NCBI GenBank assembly: GCA_023398155.1
Contig: JAEWSV010000597.1
Location: 1-5,787 of the forward strand
From: Spirochaetota bacterium
GTDB lineage: Bacteria > Spirochaetota > Spirochaetia > Treponematales > Breznakiellaceae
Reading direction: 5' to 3'
Length of the DNA: 5,787 bases
Part shown: piece by piece, positions 1-5,787 of the stretch
Layout of the letters: each line of letters opens with the position of its first letter
Numbering within the stretch: the stretch's first letter is position 1
Notes under the pieces: generated by a model
Databases searched by the model: none
The model's input: the letters and a program-made list of their open reading frames with translations, nothing else
Told to the model about the DNA's origin: nothing
Made by a program: the position numbers and the translations under genes

Positions 1-729
1 ACCCTGTACCGTAAACAGCGCTGCATAGTGGCTCCCTCACGGAAGATCCGCGACTATTTGGTGAACCACGGATTCACGCTTCCCATCCGCGTGGTGCCGA
101 ACGGCATCGACCTATCAGCCTTCTACGAACGGTCCGGCGATCCCTCGGCCTCCGCGCGCGAGATGCGCGATCGGTTCCGCATACCCATGGACGATGAGCT
201 CATCGTGTTCGTCGGCCGGCTCGCCGTGGAGAAAAACGTGGAGACCCTGCTCAGGAATTTCAAGGAGATCCTCGGCCGGCGGAACGCGGCCCGCCTCCTC
301 ATCGTAGGAGACGGTCCTGACCGGCGGGCCCTGGAATCGTACGCCGTCGAACTCGGCGTGGAGAAGCGGACCATCTTCACCGGTTATCTCCGCTGGCCCG
401 ATGAGATAAAAGCCATCTACGCTTCGGCCGACCTGTTCATGAGCGCGTCCCACAGCGAAGTGCATCCGATCACCTTCATCGAAGCGATGGCTTCCGGCCT
501 CCCGGTGGTCGCGGCCGCCGACGCGAGCATCTTGGACATGGTGCTGGACGGCGACAACGGCTGGGCGGTAGGGGACGACAAGCTGCTCTGGGAAAAGGCG
601 GTGGAAGTCCTCGCCGATCCCGCCTCGCGCCAACGCATGGGCGCGCGATCGGAAGAAATTTCCCGCAACTACTCGGTGGAGCGTTTCATCGATTCGATGA
701 TCGAAGTGTACGAAGAATTCGGTAAATAA
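1..729 (+). CDS. GT4-family glycosyltransferase, C-terminal part (5' truncated by window)
   Basis: The reading frame is open from base 1 to the TAA at 727-729, giving 242 codons. The GTG at 28 is not the start: in-frame codons before it (TLYRKQRCI) lead straight into the conserved APS segment that precedes the GT-B linker. Visible family motifs, by window codon, are VVPNGID (31-37), FVGRL with R73 and K78 (the usual nucleotide-sugar phosphate-binding Arg/Lys), VGDGP (102-106) and SEVHPITFIEAMASGLP (152-168). The E153-x7-E161 pair that marks retaining GT4 enzymes is intact. GT4 proteins are usually about 370-400 aa, so roughly 130-160 N-terminal residues, the acceptor-binding domain, are missing. 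The enzyme transfers a sugar from an activated donor, on the cytoplasmic side. The SEVHP version recalls diacylglycerol glucosyltransferase-like members, so a glycolipid acceptor is possible, but the acceptor cannot be read from this half. The gene is convergent with the barrel operon. Family certain, substrate unknown. Confidence 0.93.
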   Translation, partial: TLYRKQRCIVAPSRKIRDYLVNHGFTLPIRVVPNGIDLSAFYERSGDPSASAREMRDRFRIPMDDELIVFVGRLAVEKNVETLLRNFKEILGRRNAARLLIVGDGPDRRALESYAVELGVEKRTIFTGYLRWPDEIKAIYASADLFMSASHSEVHPITFIEAMASGLPVVAAADASILDMVLDGDNGWAVGDDKLLWEKAVEVLADPASRQRMGARSEEISRNYSVERFIDSMIEVYEEFGK

Positions 730-730
730 G

Positions 731-773
731 AACGGCCCGTCCCGAGGCCGAAGGGGCGTCGGGGCGGGCCGTT
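731..773. terminator. Bidirectional rho-independent terminator
   Basis: A 15-bp stem pairs 731-745 with 759-773, with one G-U wobble and a 13-base loop. On the plus strand the 3' arm runs into TTTCCTTTC. On the minus strand the hairpin is followed by TTCTTATTT. It starts one base after the glycosyltransferase stop and lies about 20 bases beyond the stop of the 542-aa barrel gene on the other strand. It can therefore end transcription from both convergent units. The T tracts are interrupted, so efficiency may differ between directions. Confidence 0.85.
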
Positions 774-792
774 TCCTTTCGATACGATCAGC

Positions 793-2421
793 CTACCAGC
801 GGAACTTTCCTCCGATCGCGTAATAATGGTTTAGGCCGTCCTCGTCCTTCACGAGGCCGCGGTTCCAGCCGTACTCGGCCACGTAGTCCAAGGTCAGCTC
901 GATGTCGCCGAACGCCGTGGGCAGGCCCCAGACGAGGCCGAAACCGCCGTGCGCGAGGGTTTCGATGACGCTCTGCGTCAGGAAGCGCGTCTCGGAGTTG
1001 AAGGTGTTCCGGGGGCTCGCGCTCGGGTCCGCCGGGTCGGTATAGCCGTCGTCGAAGATGGAACCGTCATGATAATCGCCGGTGATTCCATCCACGTCCT
1101 CGGATGCGTTGCCGTGGCGTTGGAGACCCGCCCTGAGCTTGAGGGTGAGGGGATCCATGAGGCGGAGCTTAGCGCGGATTGAGATCCGATCGGAGTTGGG
1201 CGCGAGGTCCGTGCCGAGGTTCCTGCCGAGGTGCGAATAGTTGAAGTGGTTCACCACGCCGTTGTCGCCGTCCGCGTCGAGGTCATAGCGTTCGGTCCGG
1301 TTTCCCGAGATATGCGTATACATATACGGCATGACGGCCGTGTAGTCCGCGGCCAACTCCAAGATCCTGCTCGATTCCGGAGTCCAGCGGAGGCCGAGCT
1401 CCCCGGCGAACTTGTACTTGGTATCCAAGTTCAGCTTGATCAGTTCCTGGAAGTTGAGGTCGTCCACGTAGACCTGGCCGAGGGCCGTCAAATTCTCCGC
1501 GAAACGCCACTTTCCGTGGACGCCGAAGTAGGAGTTGTCCTCGAAGCCGGTGAGGGACTGGGCCGCGAAGTACTGCGCGAACGGCGCCATGTACATGAAT
1601 TCGAAACGGTCGCCCCAGACCACGGATTCGAAGAAACCGAGCTCGAGCGTATCCGATACCTTAAAGTCGAAGGAGTGGAAGATGAGGTGCTTGTCGGGAT
1701 ACTGCCCCTCGCCGTAGTTGTCCGTCGCGGTGAGCTCCAGGAGGAGCACGTTCAGGGACCAAGTCGGCTGCCGATAGAGCAGGTCGAAGTGGCCCGCCCT
1801 CCCCGCTTGGGAGCTCACCACGACGCCGCTGTCGAAGAAGGGGCCCACCGCCGTCCGCGTAAGTCCGGCCTGGAAATAGACTGAGGCCGAACCGAGGGAG
1901 AGGATGGACGTCCAATCCTGGAGGACGTAAAAGGGGCCCACCTTCGACTGGTCTTCTATGAGGTCGGCGTAGGGCGAATAGACGCCGGGGACCGAAATCT
2001 CCTTACCGGGCTCCCGGGTCACCGCGTAGATCGGCACGGAGAGGCTGGCGCTCATCCATTCCTCGAAGCGGAAGAGGGCGTCCATGGTAGGAGCTCCTTC
2101 CACGGAAAGATCGTCGTCCGCCCCGCGGATGAGACCCATGGCGCCGAAATGGAATTTCCGCGCCCCTTTCCGGGTCGCTTCCAGGTAGGAAGCCGCTGCC
2201 GCGCGGGCCTCGTCGTCGCCCGTCTCCGCGACCCGGGTCAGGAGTTCGTCCACGAGTTGGGCGGGATACGGCCGCACGGGCGGCAGCATCGAGATATAAC
2301 CGCGGCCCGCCCAGCGGTCCAGATCGGCGTACAGGGCATCGTTCGGGTCATGGAGGACTTGGCTCCACGCGGCCGCGGCGAATACGGCGAACAACGCCAA
2401 CGCAGAAATAATCTTTTTCAT
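793..2421 (-). CDS. Wzi-like outer-membrane beta-barrel protein (542 aa), second gene of the operon
   Basis: Starts at ATG 2419-2421 with GGAG seven bases upstream; stops at TAG (793-795). Residues 1-20 form a signal peptide (KK, then a hydrophobic run ending A-W-S, cut before QVLHDPND). Residues about 21-85 are a mostly helical segment with DPNDALYADLDRW and LPPVRPYPAQLVDELL, a lead-in typical of Wzi/capsule-assembly-like barrels. The rest shows amphipathic strands rich in Tyr, Trp and Phe, ending in YAIGGKFRW, an alternating C-terminal strand with a terminal aromatic as needed for BAM-dependent insertion. A D-x-D-x-D-G-D-N-G loop at about 380-388 could bind a metal. It aligns with the 557-aa neighbour in several blocks, for example 181-215 and 269-325. 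Family members such as Wzi help anchor capsule polysaccharide at the outer membrane. That role is only a suggestion here, since no capsule genes are visible. Barrel assignment is strong; exact family moderate. Confidence 0.85.
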   Translation of the reverse strand: MKKIISALALFAVFAAAAWSQVLHDPNDALYADLDRWAGRGYISMLPPVRPYPAQLVDELLTRVAETGDDEARAAAASYLEATRKGARKFHFGAMGLIRGADDDLSVEGAPTMDALFRFEEWMSASLSVPIYAVTREPGKEISVPGVYSPYADLIEDQSKVGPFYVLQDWTSILSLGSASVYFQAGLTRTAVGPFFDSGVVVSSQAGRAGHFDLLYRQPTWSLNVLLLELTATDNYGEGQYPDKHLIFHSFDFKVSDTLELGFFESVVWGDRFEFMYMAPFAQYFAAQSLTGFEDNSYFGVHGKWRFAENLTALGQVYVDDLNFQELIKLNLDTKYKFAGELGLRWTPESSRILELAADYTAVMPYMYTHISGNRTERYDLDADGDNGVVNHFNYSHLGRNLGTDLAPNSDRISIRAKLRLMDPLTLKLRAGLQRHGNASEDVDGITGDYHDGSIFDDGYTDPADPSASPRNTFNSETRFLTQSVIETLAHGGFGLVWGLPTAFGDIELTLDYVAEYGWNRGLVKDEDGLNHYYAIGGKFRW

Positions 2422-2428
2422 CGCATCG

Positions 2429-2432
2429 CTCC
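2429..2432 (-). promoter_or_regulatory. Shine-Dalgarno of the 542-aa barrel gene
   Basis: GGAG lies seven bases before the ATG at 2421 and only one base after the TGA stop (2434-2436) of the upstream barrel gene. This supports the chosen start and implies translation by reinitiation or coupling within one transcript. Confidence 0.75.
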
Positions 2433-2433
2433 G

Positions 2434-4107
2434 TCAAAACGAATAGGTAACGGACAGCGCGGTTTCCGCGCCCATCTCATAATCTCCCTTCACATGATCG
2501 GCGCCATCCACGCGGATCACCGCGAGATACGCGCCGAAAGCCAGTTTTTCGCTCGCTTTCCAGTCCAAGGCCGCGCTCACGAGCGCCATCCGCTCGGAAA
2601 CGCCGCTCGGCGTGGATTGGCTCGAACTATCCGGGCCCCGCTTCCAGTCCCACTTGAGTCCATGCTCGCCCTGCAGCTTGTAGGACGCCTTCAGGACGAG
2701 CGCGTACGGCTCGCGGATAATGCGGGCGCGCAAGGCGAAGAGCATGAAATCGCGCCCTTCCGGATGTCCGATCCAGGCGTAGCGCGGCTCCTTGCCCGAA
2801 AGCGCGGAGAGCCGGCGCATCCAGATGTAGCTTGAGAACGGGCTGGATAGGGTATAGAGGTAGGGATCGGCGTACACGGCCTCAAAGGCGAAGCTCGCCG
2901 CGGTGCCCGAGTAATCGGTCACGTATTCGATGCCGGCCAGGAAACCGAGCCCGTTCGGGGACCCGTCCTCGGGCCATTTCTCCTTCTCGTAACTCGTCGC
3001 GAACTGGTTCATGACCGCCTGTCCGTAGAGCGCGAAGGAGGGAAAGACCGCCCAGTCCAATTCGAGGTTCATGAGGGAGCCGACCATGTCGCCCTCGGCT
3101 CCGGACTCGGCCTTCCACGCGTCGTAATCTTTCCAGGAGAAGAAGCTGTGGTAGATGGTGAGCGGATTGAGGAACCGGAGCTCGGGAGCGGAGTTGCCGA
3201 CCATGGCGCCTTCTCCGAGGCCGATCGATAACCTGCCGAAGAGGCGTATATCCCACCGATGGTAATAGAGGTACCGCTGCGTCGTGAAATCGAGAGCGGG
3301 ATCGGCCTGTTCGTCGCCGGCGAACGGCCCGAAGCCTTCGGCGCAGAGATCATTCACCGAGAGCGGCATCTGCGAGACGAGCAATGAATACTTGAAGTTG
3401 GGCGAAAAGAGCGAAAGGCGCGCGAAGTCGTGATAGTCGGGATCGTCCGAAATAGCGAGGTTTCCCGTGAGTCCCGAGCCGAAATCGAGCGTATCCCTAC
3501 CCAATTGGAAGGTCCACCAGCCGCCTCCCGCCGCCAGGAAGGCGCGGAGCGGGACGTTTAGATCGATCCTCTCGGCGGCGAAGGGGACGTTCGTGCCGAT
3601 GAGGTCCGAGCCTCCCTCATAGAAGGTCGGATCGGCGCGAACGTCGAGGTCCCCTGCTGCGTACGCCGAATCGCCGAGGAAGATCTCTATGGGGAACCTG
3701 AGGAAGGACCGGGAGTCGCCCTCGTCGCGGGTCCACGCGATAGCGGCATCGGAGCGGAGGCGGCCCTCCAGGGTTAATTCCTTTCCCACCGAGAAGCCGA
3801 TCGGGCCGTCCGCGAATGCGGGACTGGTTTCAATGGCGGAACGGATACGGGAATACGCCGCGCTGCCGCCCGGCGAGAGGGCGGCGGTATCGATCCCGGA
3901 AAGAGCGGCAGCGACTTCGGCGCCGGAAAAGGGAGGGGTCAGGGAAAGGAGGCTTCCTCCCGCTTGGCGCGAGACCAGGCGGAGATCTTCAATTAGAGGG
4001 TCGCCGGGGGAAAAAAGCCTGAACGGAGCCGCGGAGACCGCCAGGGGCTCGCCGAGGGCGTATAGACAGACAAAGAGCAGCGAGACTGCGATTCTCCGAC
4101 CGGTCAT
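2434..4107 (-). CDS. Wzi-like outer-membrane beta-barrel protein (557 aa), first gene of the operon
   Basis: Starts at ATG 4105-4107, with AGGA nine bases upstream; TGA stop at 2434-2436. A signal peptide spans about residues 1-27 (RR, hydrophobic core, then A-V-S-A-A). Residues about 30-95 carry the same lead-in as the downstream paralogue, in variant form: SPGDPLIEDLRLV, LLSLTPPFSGAEV. Strand-like segments follow, with FQLGRDTLDFGSGLTGN near 199 and LRFLNPLTIYHSF near 310, a block that recurs in Wzi-like barrels. The protein ends AETALSVTYSF, a good C-terminal beta-signal with terminal Phe. It most likely sits in the outer membrane as a barrel of many strands. Its ligand is unknown; capsule or surface-glycan binding is the family precedent. 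It is cotranscribed with the 542-aa gene (12-nt gap). It is read divergently from the MarR gene across an AT-rich region, where I found no convincing minus-strand -35/-10 pair. Confidence 0.83.
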   Translation of the reverse strand: MTGRRIAVSLLFVCLYALGEPLAVSAAPFRLFSPGDPLIEDLRLVSRQAGGSLLSLTPPFSGAEVAAALSGIDTAALSPGGSAAYSRIRSAIETSPAFADGPIGFSVGKELTLEGRLRSDAAIAWTRDEGDSRSFLRFPIEIFLGDSAYAAGDLDVRADPTFYEGGSDLIGTNVPFAAERIDLNVPLRAFLAAGGGWWTFQLGRDTLDFGSGLTGNLAISDDPDYHDFARLSLFSPNFKYSLLVSQMPLSVNDLCAEGFGPFAGDEQADPALDFTTQRYLYYHRWDIRLFGRLSIGLGEGAMVGNSAPELRFLNPLTIYHSFFSWKDYDAWKAESGAEGDMVGSLMNLELDWAVFPSFALYGQAVMNQFATSYEKEKWPEDGSPNGLGFLAGIEYVTDYSGTAASFAFEAVYADPYLYTLSSPFSSYIWMRRLSALSGKEPRYAWIGHPEGRDFMLFALRARIIREPYALVLKASYKLQGEHGLKWDWKRGPDSSSQSTPSGVSERMALVSAALDWKASEKLAFGAYLAVIRVDGADHVKGDYEMGAETALSVTYSF

Positions 4108-4120
4108 AGGATTTCATCCT
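4108..4120 (-). promoter_or_regulatory. Shine-Dalgarno within a small inverted repeat, upstream of the 557-aa gene
   Basis: On the minus strand AGGATGAAATCCT directly precedes the ATG. AGGA (4117-4120) is the only good Shine-Dalgarno, nine bases from the start. The sequence is also a perfect AGGAT/ATCCT inverted repeat with a GAA loop, so the ribosome site could be held in a weak 5-bp hairpin. The stem is short and may be marginal in the cell. Confidence 0.5.
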
Positions 4121-4161
4121 ACCATGCGATGGGCGGTCACACAATATGAAGTTTGGAGGTA

Positions 4162-4188
4162 TTGACGATATCTTTTAATCGATATAAA
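4162..4188 (+). promoter_or_regulatory. Candidate sigma-70-type promoter for the MarR-reductase operon
   Basis: TTGACG (4162-4167) is a 5/6 match to the -35 box. TATAAA (4183-4188) is a 5/6 match to the -10 box, with a 15-bp spacer that is on the short side. Transcription would start near 4195, giving a leader of about 44 bases. The surrounding DNA is strikingly AT-rich compared with the rest of the window. A perfect TTGACA at 4197-4202 lacks a -10 at normal spacing and seems unused, or belongs to the leader. Confidence 0.45.
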
Positions 4189-4195
4189 TATATTA
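4176..4195. promoter_or_regulatory. Imperfect AT-rich dyad, candidate MarR operator
   Basis: TAAT-cg-ATAT-aa-ATAT-ATTA reads as an inverted repeat interrupted only by a two-base CG bulge in the left arm. It is 20 bp long, the usual size of a MarR-dimer site, and covers the candidate -10 box. A second short dyad, ATATC (4168-4172) with GATAT (4181-4185), overlaps it. In AT-rich DNA such dyads arise by chance fairly often, so this rests mainly on position. Confidence 0.35.
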
Positions 4196-4223
4196 CTTGA
4201 CAGTAGCATTAATTGATACCGGC

Positions 4224-4230
4224 AAAGGAG
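4224..4230 (+). promoter_or_regulatory. Shine-Dalgarno that sets the MarR start at 4239
   Basis: AAAGGAG is followed by an eight-base spacer and ATG at 4239-4241. This favours the 118-aa protein over a TTG start at 4197, which would give 132 aa but lies in the AT-rich control DNA and has no such site at proper spacing. Confidence 0.85.
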
Positions 4231-4238
4231 TCGATTCG

Positions 4239-4595
4239 ATGCATGAACGCTTGTGCGCCCTCAAGGGAGTCCTGCGCGCCGTCTCCCGGCTGGAAGCGGA
4301 GATCCGCTCGCGCTTCGGCCTCACGCTGACGGAGGCGCTCTGTCTCTGTTCCATCGGAGGCGGCTGCGTTTCCGCGGGGAATTTGGCCGAGGAAGTCGGA
4401 CTCTCGACATCGCGGTTATCGCGCGTGCTCGCCTCGCTCGAGGCGAAGGGACTCGTAGTCCGCGCGCGGCGGGAGGATGATCGGCGGAACTGGATGAACG
4501 CGCCGACCGGGGCGGGCAGCGCCTTGATCGGCCGCATGAAAACGGAGGGGATTTCGATCCCTGAAGAGCTGGAACGGATCATCGAAGGAGCATAG
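4239..4595 (+). CDS. Short cysteine-rich MarR-family winged-helix regulator (118 aa)
   Basis: The ATG at 4239 is chosen on the AAAGGAG eight bases upstream; the TAG stop is at 4593-4595. The layout is MarR-like: a first helix (about 2-24); LTLTEALCLCSI; the helix-turn-helix (about 46-70) with SAGNLAEEVGLSTSRLSRVL then SLEAKGLVVR; and a wing with REDDRR (78-83) and A-P-T-G-A-G where most members have L-T-x-x-G. At 118 aa it is shorter than the usual 140-150, the shortage being in the C-terminal dimerization helix. Cysteines at 6, 35, 37 and 43 are many for so small a protein, with C-x-C-x5-C just before the DNA-binding helices. This invites a redox or sulfur-sensing role, which is inference. 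It most likely acts as a repressor of its own operon, since the coupled downstream gene is a disulfide reductase and an AT-rich dyad lies upstream. Confidence 0.87.
   Translation: MHERLCALKGVLRAVSRLEAEIRSRFGLTLTEALCLCSIGGGCVSAGNLAEEVGLSTSRLSRVLASLEAKGLVVRARREDDRRNWMNAPTGAGSALIGRMKTEGISIPEELERIIEGA
4585..4590 (+). promoter_or_regulatory. Shine-Dalgarno of the reductase gene, inside the MarR coding end
   Basis: AAGGAG lies within the last codons of the MarR gene (E116, G117) and eight bases before the ATG at 4599. With only three bases between the MarR stop and this start, the two genes are almost certainly cotranscribed and translationally coupled. Confidence 0.8.
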
Positions 4596-4598
4596 GAA

Positions 4599-5787
4599 AT
4601 GGCGAAGTACCTCATCATCGGCGGCGTCGCGGGCGGCGCCACCACGGCGGCGCGCCTCAGGCGGAACGACGAGCGAGCGGAGATCATCCTGGTGGAACGG
4701 GGGGACTACGTCTCCTACGCGAACTGCGGCCTTCCCTACTATTCCGGCGGCATCATCGCGGAGCGGTCCAAGCTTTTCGTCATGACCAAGGAGAAATTCC
4801 GCGACACCCTCGCCGTCGACGTGAGGACCGGAACCGAGGCGGTCTCCATAGATCGAAGCGCGAAAACCGTCACCCTCGTGGAGCGGGCTTCCGGCAGGCG
4901 GTACGCGGAGAGCTACGACTCGCTCGTGCTCTCCCCCGGCGCCGAACCCGCCCGGCCCCCGATTCCGGGCCTCGACCTGGAAGGTATTTTCACCCTCCGC
5001 TCCGTACCCGACGTGGACAGGATTAAAGAGTGGCTGGACCAAAAACGGCCGAGCCGCGCGGTGGTGGTCGGCGGCGGTTTCATAGGCCTGGAGATGGCGG
5101 AGAACCTGGCTCACCGGGACGCGGCCGTCGCGGTCGTGGAAGCCCTGGACCAGGTGATGGCGCCGCTCGATTTTGAGATGGCGGCCATCGTCCACCGCCA
5201 CCTACGGGAAAAGGACGTCGAACTCCGGCTCAAGGACGGGGTGTCCGCCTTCGAAAAGCGCGGGAGCCGCATCATCGTGAAGCTCGCCTCAGGAGACGAA
5301 CTCGCCGCCGACATCGTCATATTCTCGGTCGGCGTGAAACCCGACACCGCGTTGGCCCGCGAGGCGGGCATCGAGACGATTCCCGCGGGGAAACCCGGGG
5401 CCGGGGCCATACTCGTGGACGCCCATTTCAGGACGAACGATCCGGCGATCCGCGCCCTCGGCGACGCCATCGCCTTCCGGAATCCCATCACCGGGGAAGT
5501 CGGCATCACCCCCCTCGCGGGCCCCGCCAACAAGCAGGCGCGCCTCCTGGCCGACGCCCTGGTCTACGGCGACGAAAAGGCTGTGCCATGGAAGGGGGCC
5601 ATCGGAACGAGCGCGGCCAAGGTATTCGACCTCACCGTCGCCGCGACCGGAGCCGCGGAGAAGACCCTGGATCGCGCGGGAAAAGCCCATCGGGCGGTCA
5701 TCGTCCATCCCTCGAGCCACGCGGGCTACTACCCCGGAGCCCTCCCCCTTTCGCTCAAGCTCGTCTTTGACCCCGAAACGGGAAAAG
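4599..5787 (+). CDS. CoA-disulfide / persulfide reductase-type flavoprotein (3' truncated by window)
   Basis: Starts at ATG 4599; open to the window edge (396 codons plus one base). The N-terminal FAD fold begins LIIGGVAGGATTAARLRR (5-22) and is followed by SYANCGLPYY with a single cysteine, C43. In Staphylococcus aureus CoA-disulfide reductase, Cys43 is the lone redox-active residue that forms a mixed disulfide with CoA, unlike the Cys pair of glutathione reductases. A second dinucleotide fold, VVVGGGFIGLEMAENL (155-170), binds NAD(P)H. ALGDAI (286-291) is the second FAD contact, followed by TPLAGPANKQA (304-314). IGTSAAKVFDLTVAATG opens the dimerization domain, and HPSSHAGYYPGA (370-381) carries the tyrosine pair typical of this subfamily. 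Enzymes of this group reduce CoA disulfide, CoA-persulfide or polysulfide with NAD(P)H in the cytoplasm. Plain forms are about 440 aa; longer ones add a C-terminal rhodanese domain, and the window ends too early to tell. Family near certain, exact substrate open. Confidence 0.93.
   Translation, partial: MAKYLIIGGVAGGATTAARLRRNDERAEIILVERGDYVSYANCGLPYYSGGIIAERSKLFVMTKEKFRDTLAVDVRTGTEAVSIDRSAKTVTLVERASGRRYAESYDSLVLSPGAEPARPPIPGLDLEGIFTLRSVPDVDRIKEWLDQKRPSRAVVVGGGFIGLEMAENLAHRDAAVAVVEALDQVMAPLDFEMAAIVHRHLREKDVELRLKDGVSAFEKRGSRIIVKLASGDELAADIVIFSVGVKPDTALAREAGIETIPAGKPGAGAILVDAHFRTNDPAIRALGDAIAFRNPITGEVGITPLAGPANKQARLLADALVYGDEKAVPWKGAIGTSAAKVFDLTVAATGAAEKTLDRAGKAHRAVIVHPSSHAGYYPGALPLSLKLVFDPETGK

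Noticed and set aside
28..30. GTG at 28 as the glycosyltransferase start
   Set aside because: Conserved in-frame sequence continues upstream to base 1, and the product would lack the whole N-terminal GT-B domain. The gene simply begins outside the window.
1231..1884. Plus-strand open frame of 217 codons antisense to the 542-aa barrel gene
   Set aside because: It is rich in Val, Glu and Arg with no recognisable domain, as expected from a complementary frame in GC-rich DNA. The opposite strand has a signal peptide, barrel features and a good ribosome site.
2149..2835. Plus-strand open frame of 228 codons spanning the junction of the two barrel genes
   Set aside because: It runs antisense across a signal peptide, the intergenic gap and the next gene's end, is Arg-rich and has no family motif. 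It is a shadow.
4057..4107. Lipoprotein signal for the 557-aa protein, because of Cys14 in LLFVC
   Set aside because: The residue before Cys is Val rather than Gly, Ala or Ser. The Cys sits inside the hydrophobic core, and a normal A-x-A-type cleavage site follows at about residue 27. Relaxed spirochaete lipoboxes leave a small doubt.
4197..4202. Perfect TTGACA as a -35 box of a second promoter
   Set aside because: At 16-18 bp downstream there is only GC-richer sequence with no -10. The nearest TGATAC is just 11 bp away.
4197..4238. TTG start giving a 132-aa MarR protein
   Set aside because: The extra 14 residues fall in the AT-rich control DNA, and no Shine-Dalgarno precedes the TTG at proper spacing. 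The ATG at 4239 has AAAGGAG eight bases upstream.
4416..5201. Minus-strand open frame of 261 codons opposite the MarR and reductase genes
   Set aside because: It overlaps two well-supported genes on the other strand, is His/Arg/Gly-rich and shows no domain. It is a GC-driven shadow.

Overview
The window is GC-rich and looks like a chromosomal segment of a diderm (outer-membrane-bearing) bacterium. Two genes encode signal-peptide-bearing outer-membrane beta-barrels whose N-terminal region (D-P-x-D/L ... L-P-P ...) resembles the Wzi-like proteins common in Spirochaetota. The glycosyltransferase signature SEVHPITFIEAMASGLP also fits that phylum. A spirochaete is therefore my best guess, but it is an inference from gene style, with no rRNA or marker gene to confirm it.

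Layout from left to right. (1) Bases 1-729 (+) are the C-terminal, nucleotide-sugar-binding half of a GT4 glycosyltransferase whose start lies outside the window. (2) Bases 731-773 form a strong GC-rich hairpin with T-rich flanks on both strands, acting as a shared terminator between convergent genes. (3) Bases 793-4107 (-) hold a two-gene operon of tandem, diverged outer-membrane barrel paralogues (557 aa then 542 aa), 12 nt apart. (4) Bases 4108-4238 are an AT-rich divergent control region with a candidate promoter, an imperfect AT-rich dyad and clear Shine-Dalgarno sites. (5) Bases 4239-4595 (+) encode a short, cysteine-rich MarR-type regulator. Three bases after it, a CoA-disulfide/persulfide reductase-type flavoprotein starts at 4599 and runs off the right edge.

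The right-hand pair is the most coherent functional unit. A winged-helix regulator with four cysteines in 118 residues is translationally coupled to a single-cysteine flavin disulfide reductase, which suggests a thiol- or sulfur-responsive regulatory module. The barrel pair probably serves the cell surface (glycan or capsule attachment, or another envelope role). Its shared intergenic region with the regulator raises, but does not show, the possibility that the MarR protein also affects it.

I see no tRNA, rRNA, CRISPR array, insertion sequence, attachment site or replication origin. There is no gene-free stretch longer than about 130 bases. Nothing here is clearly a new system; the MarR-reductase module and its control region merit the closest look.
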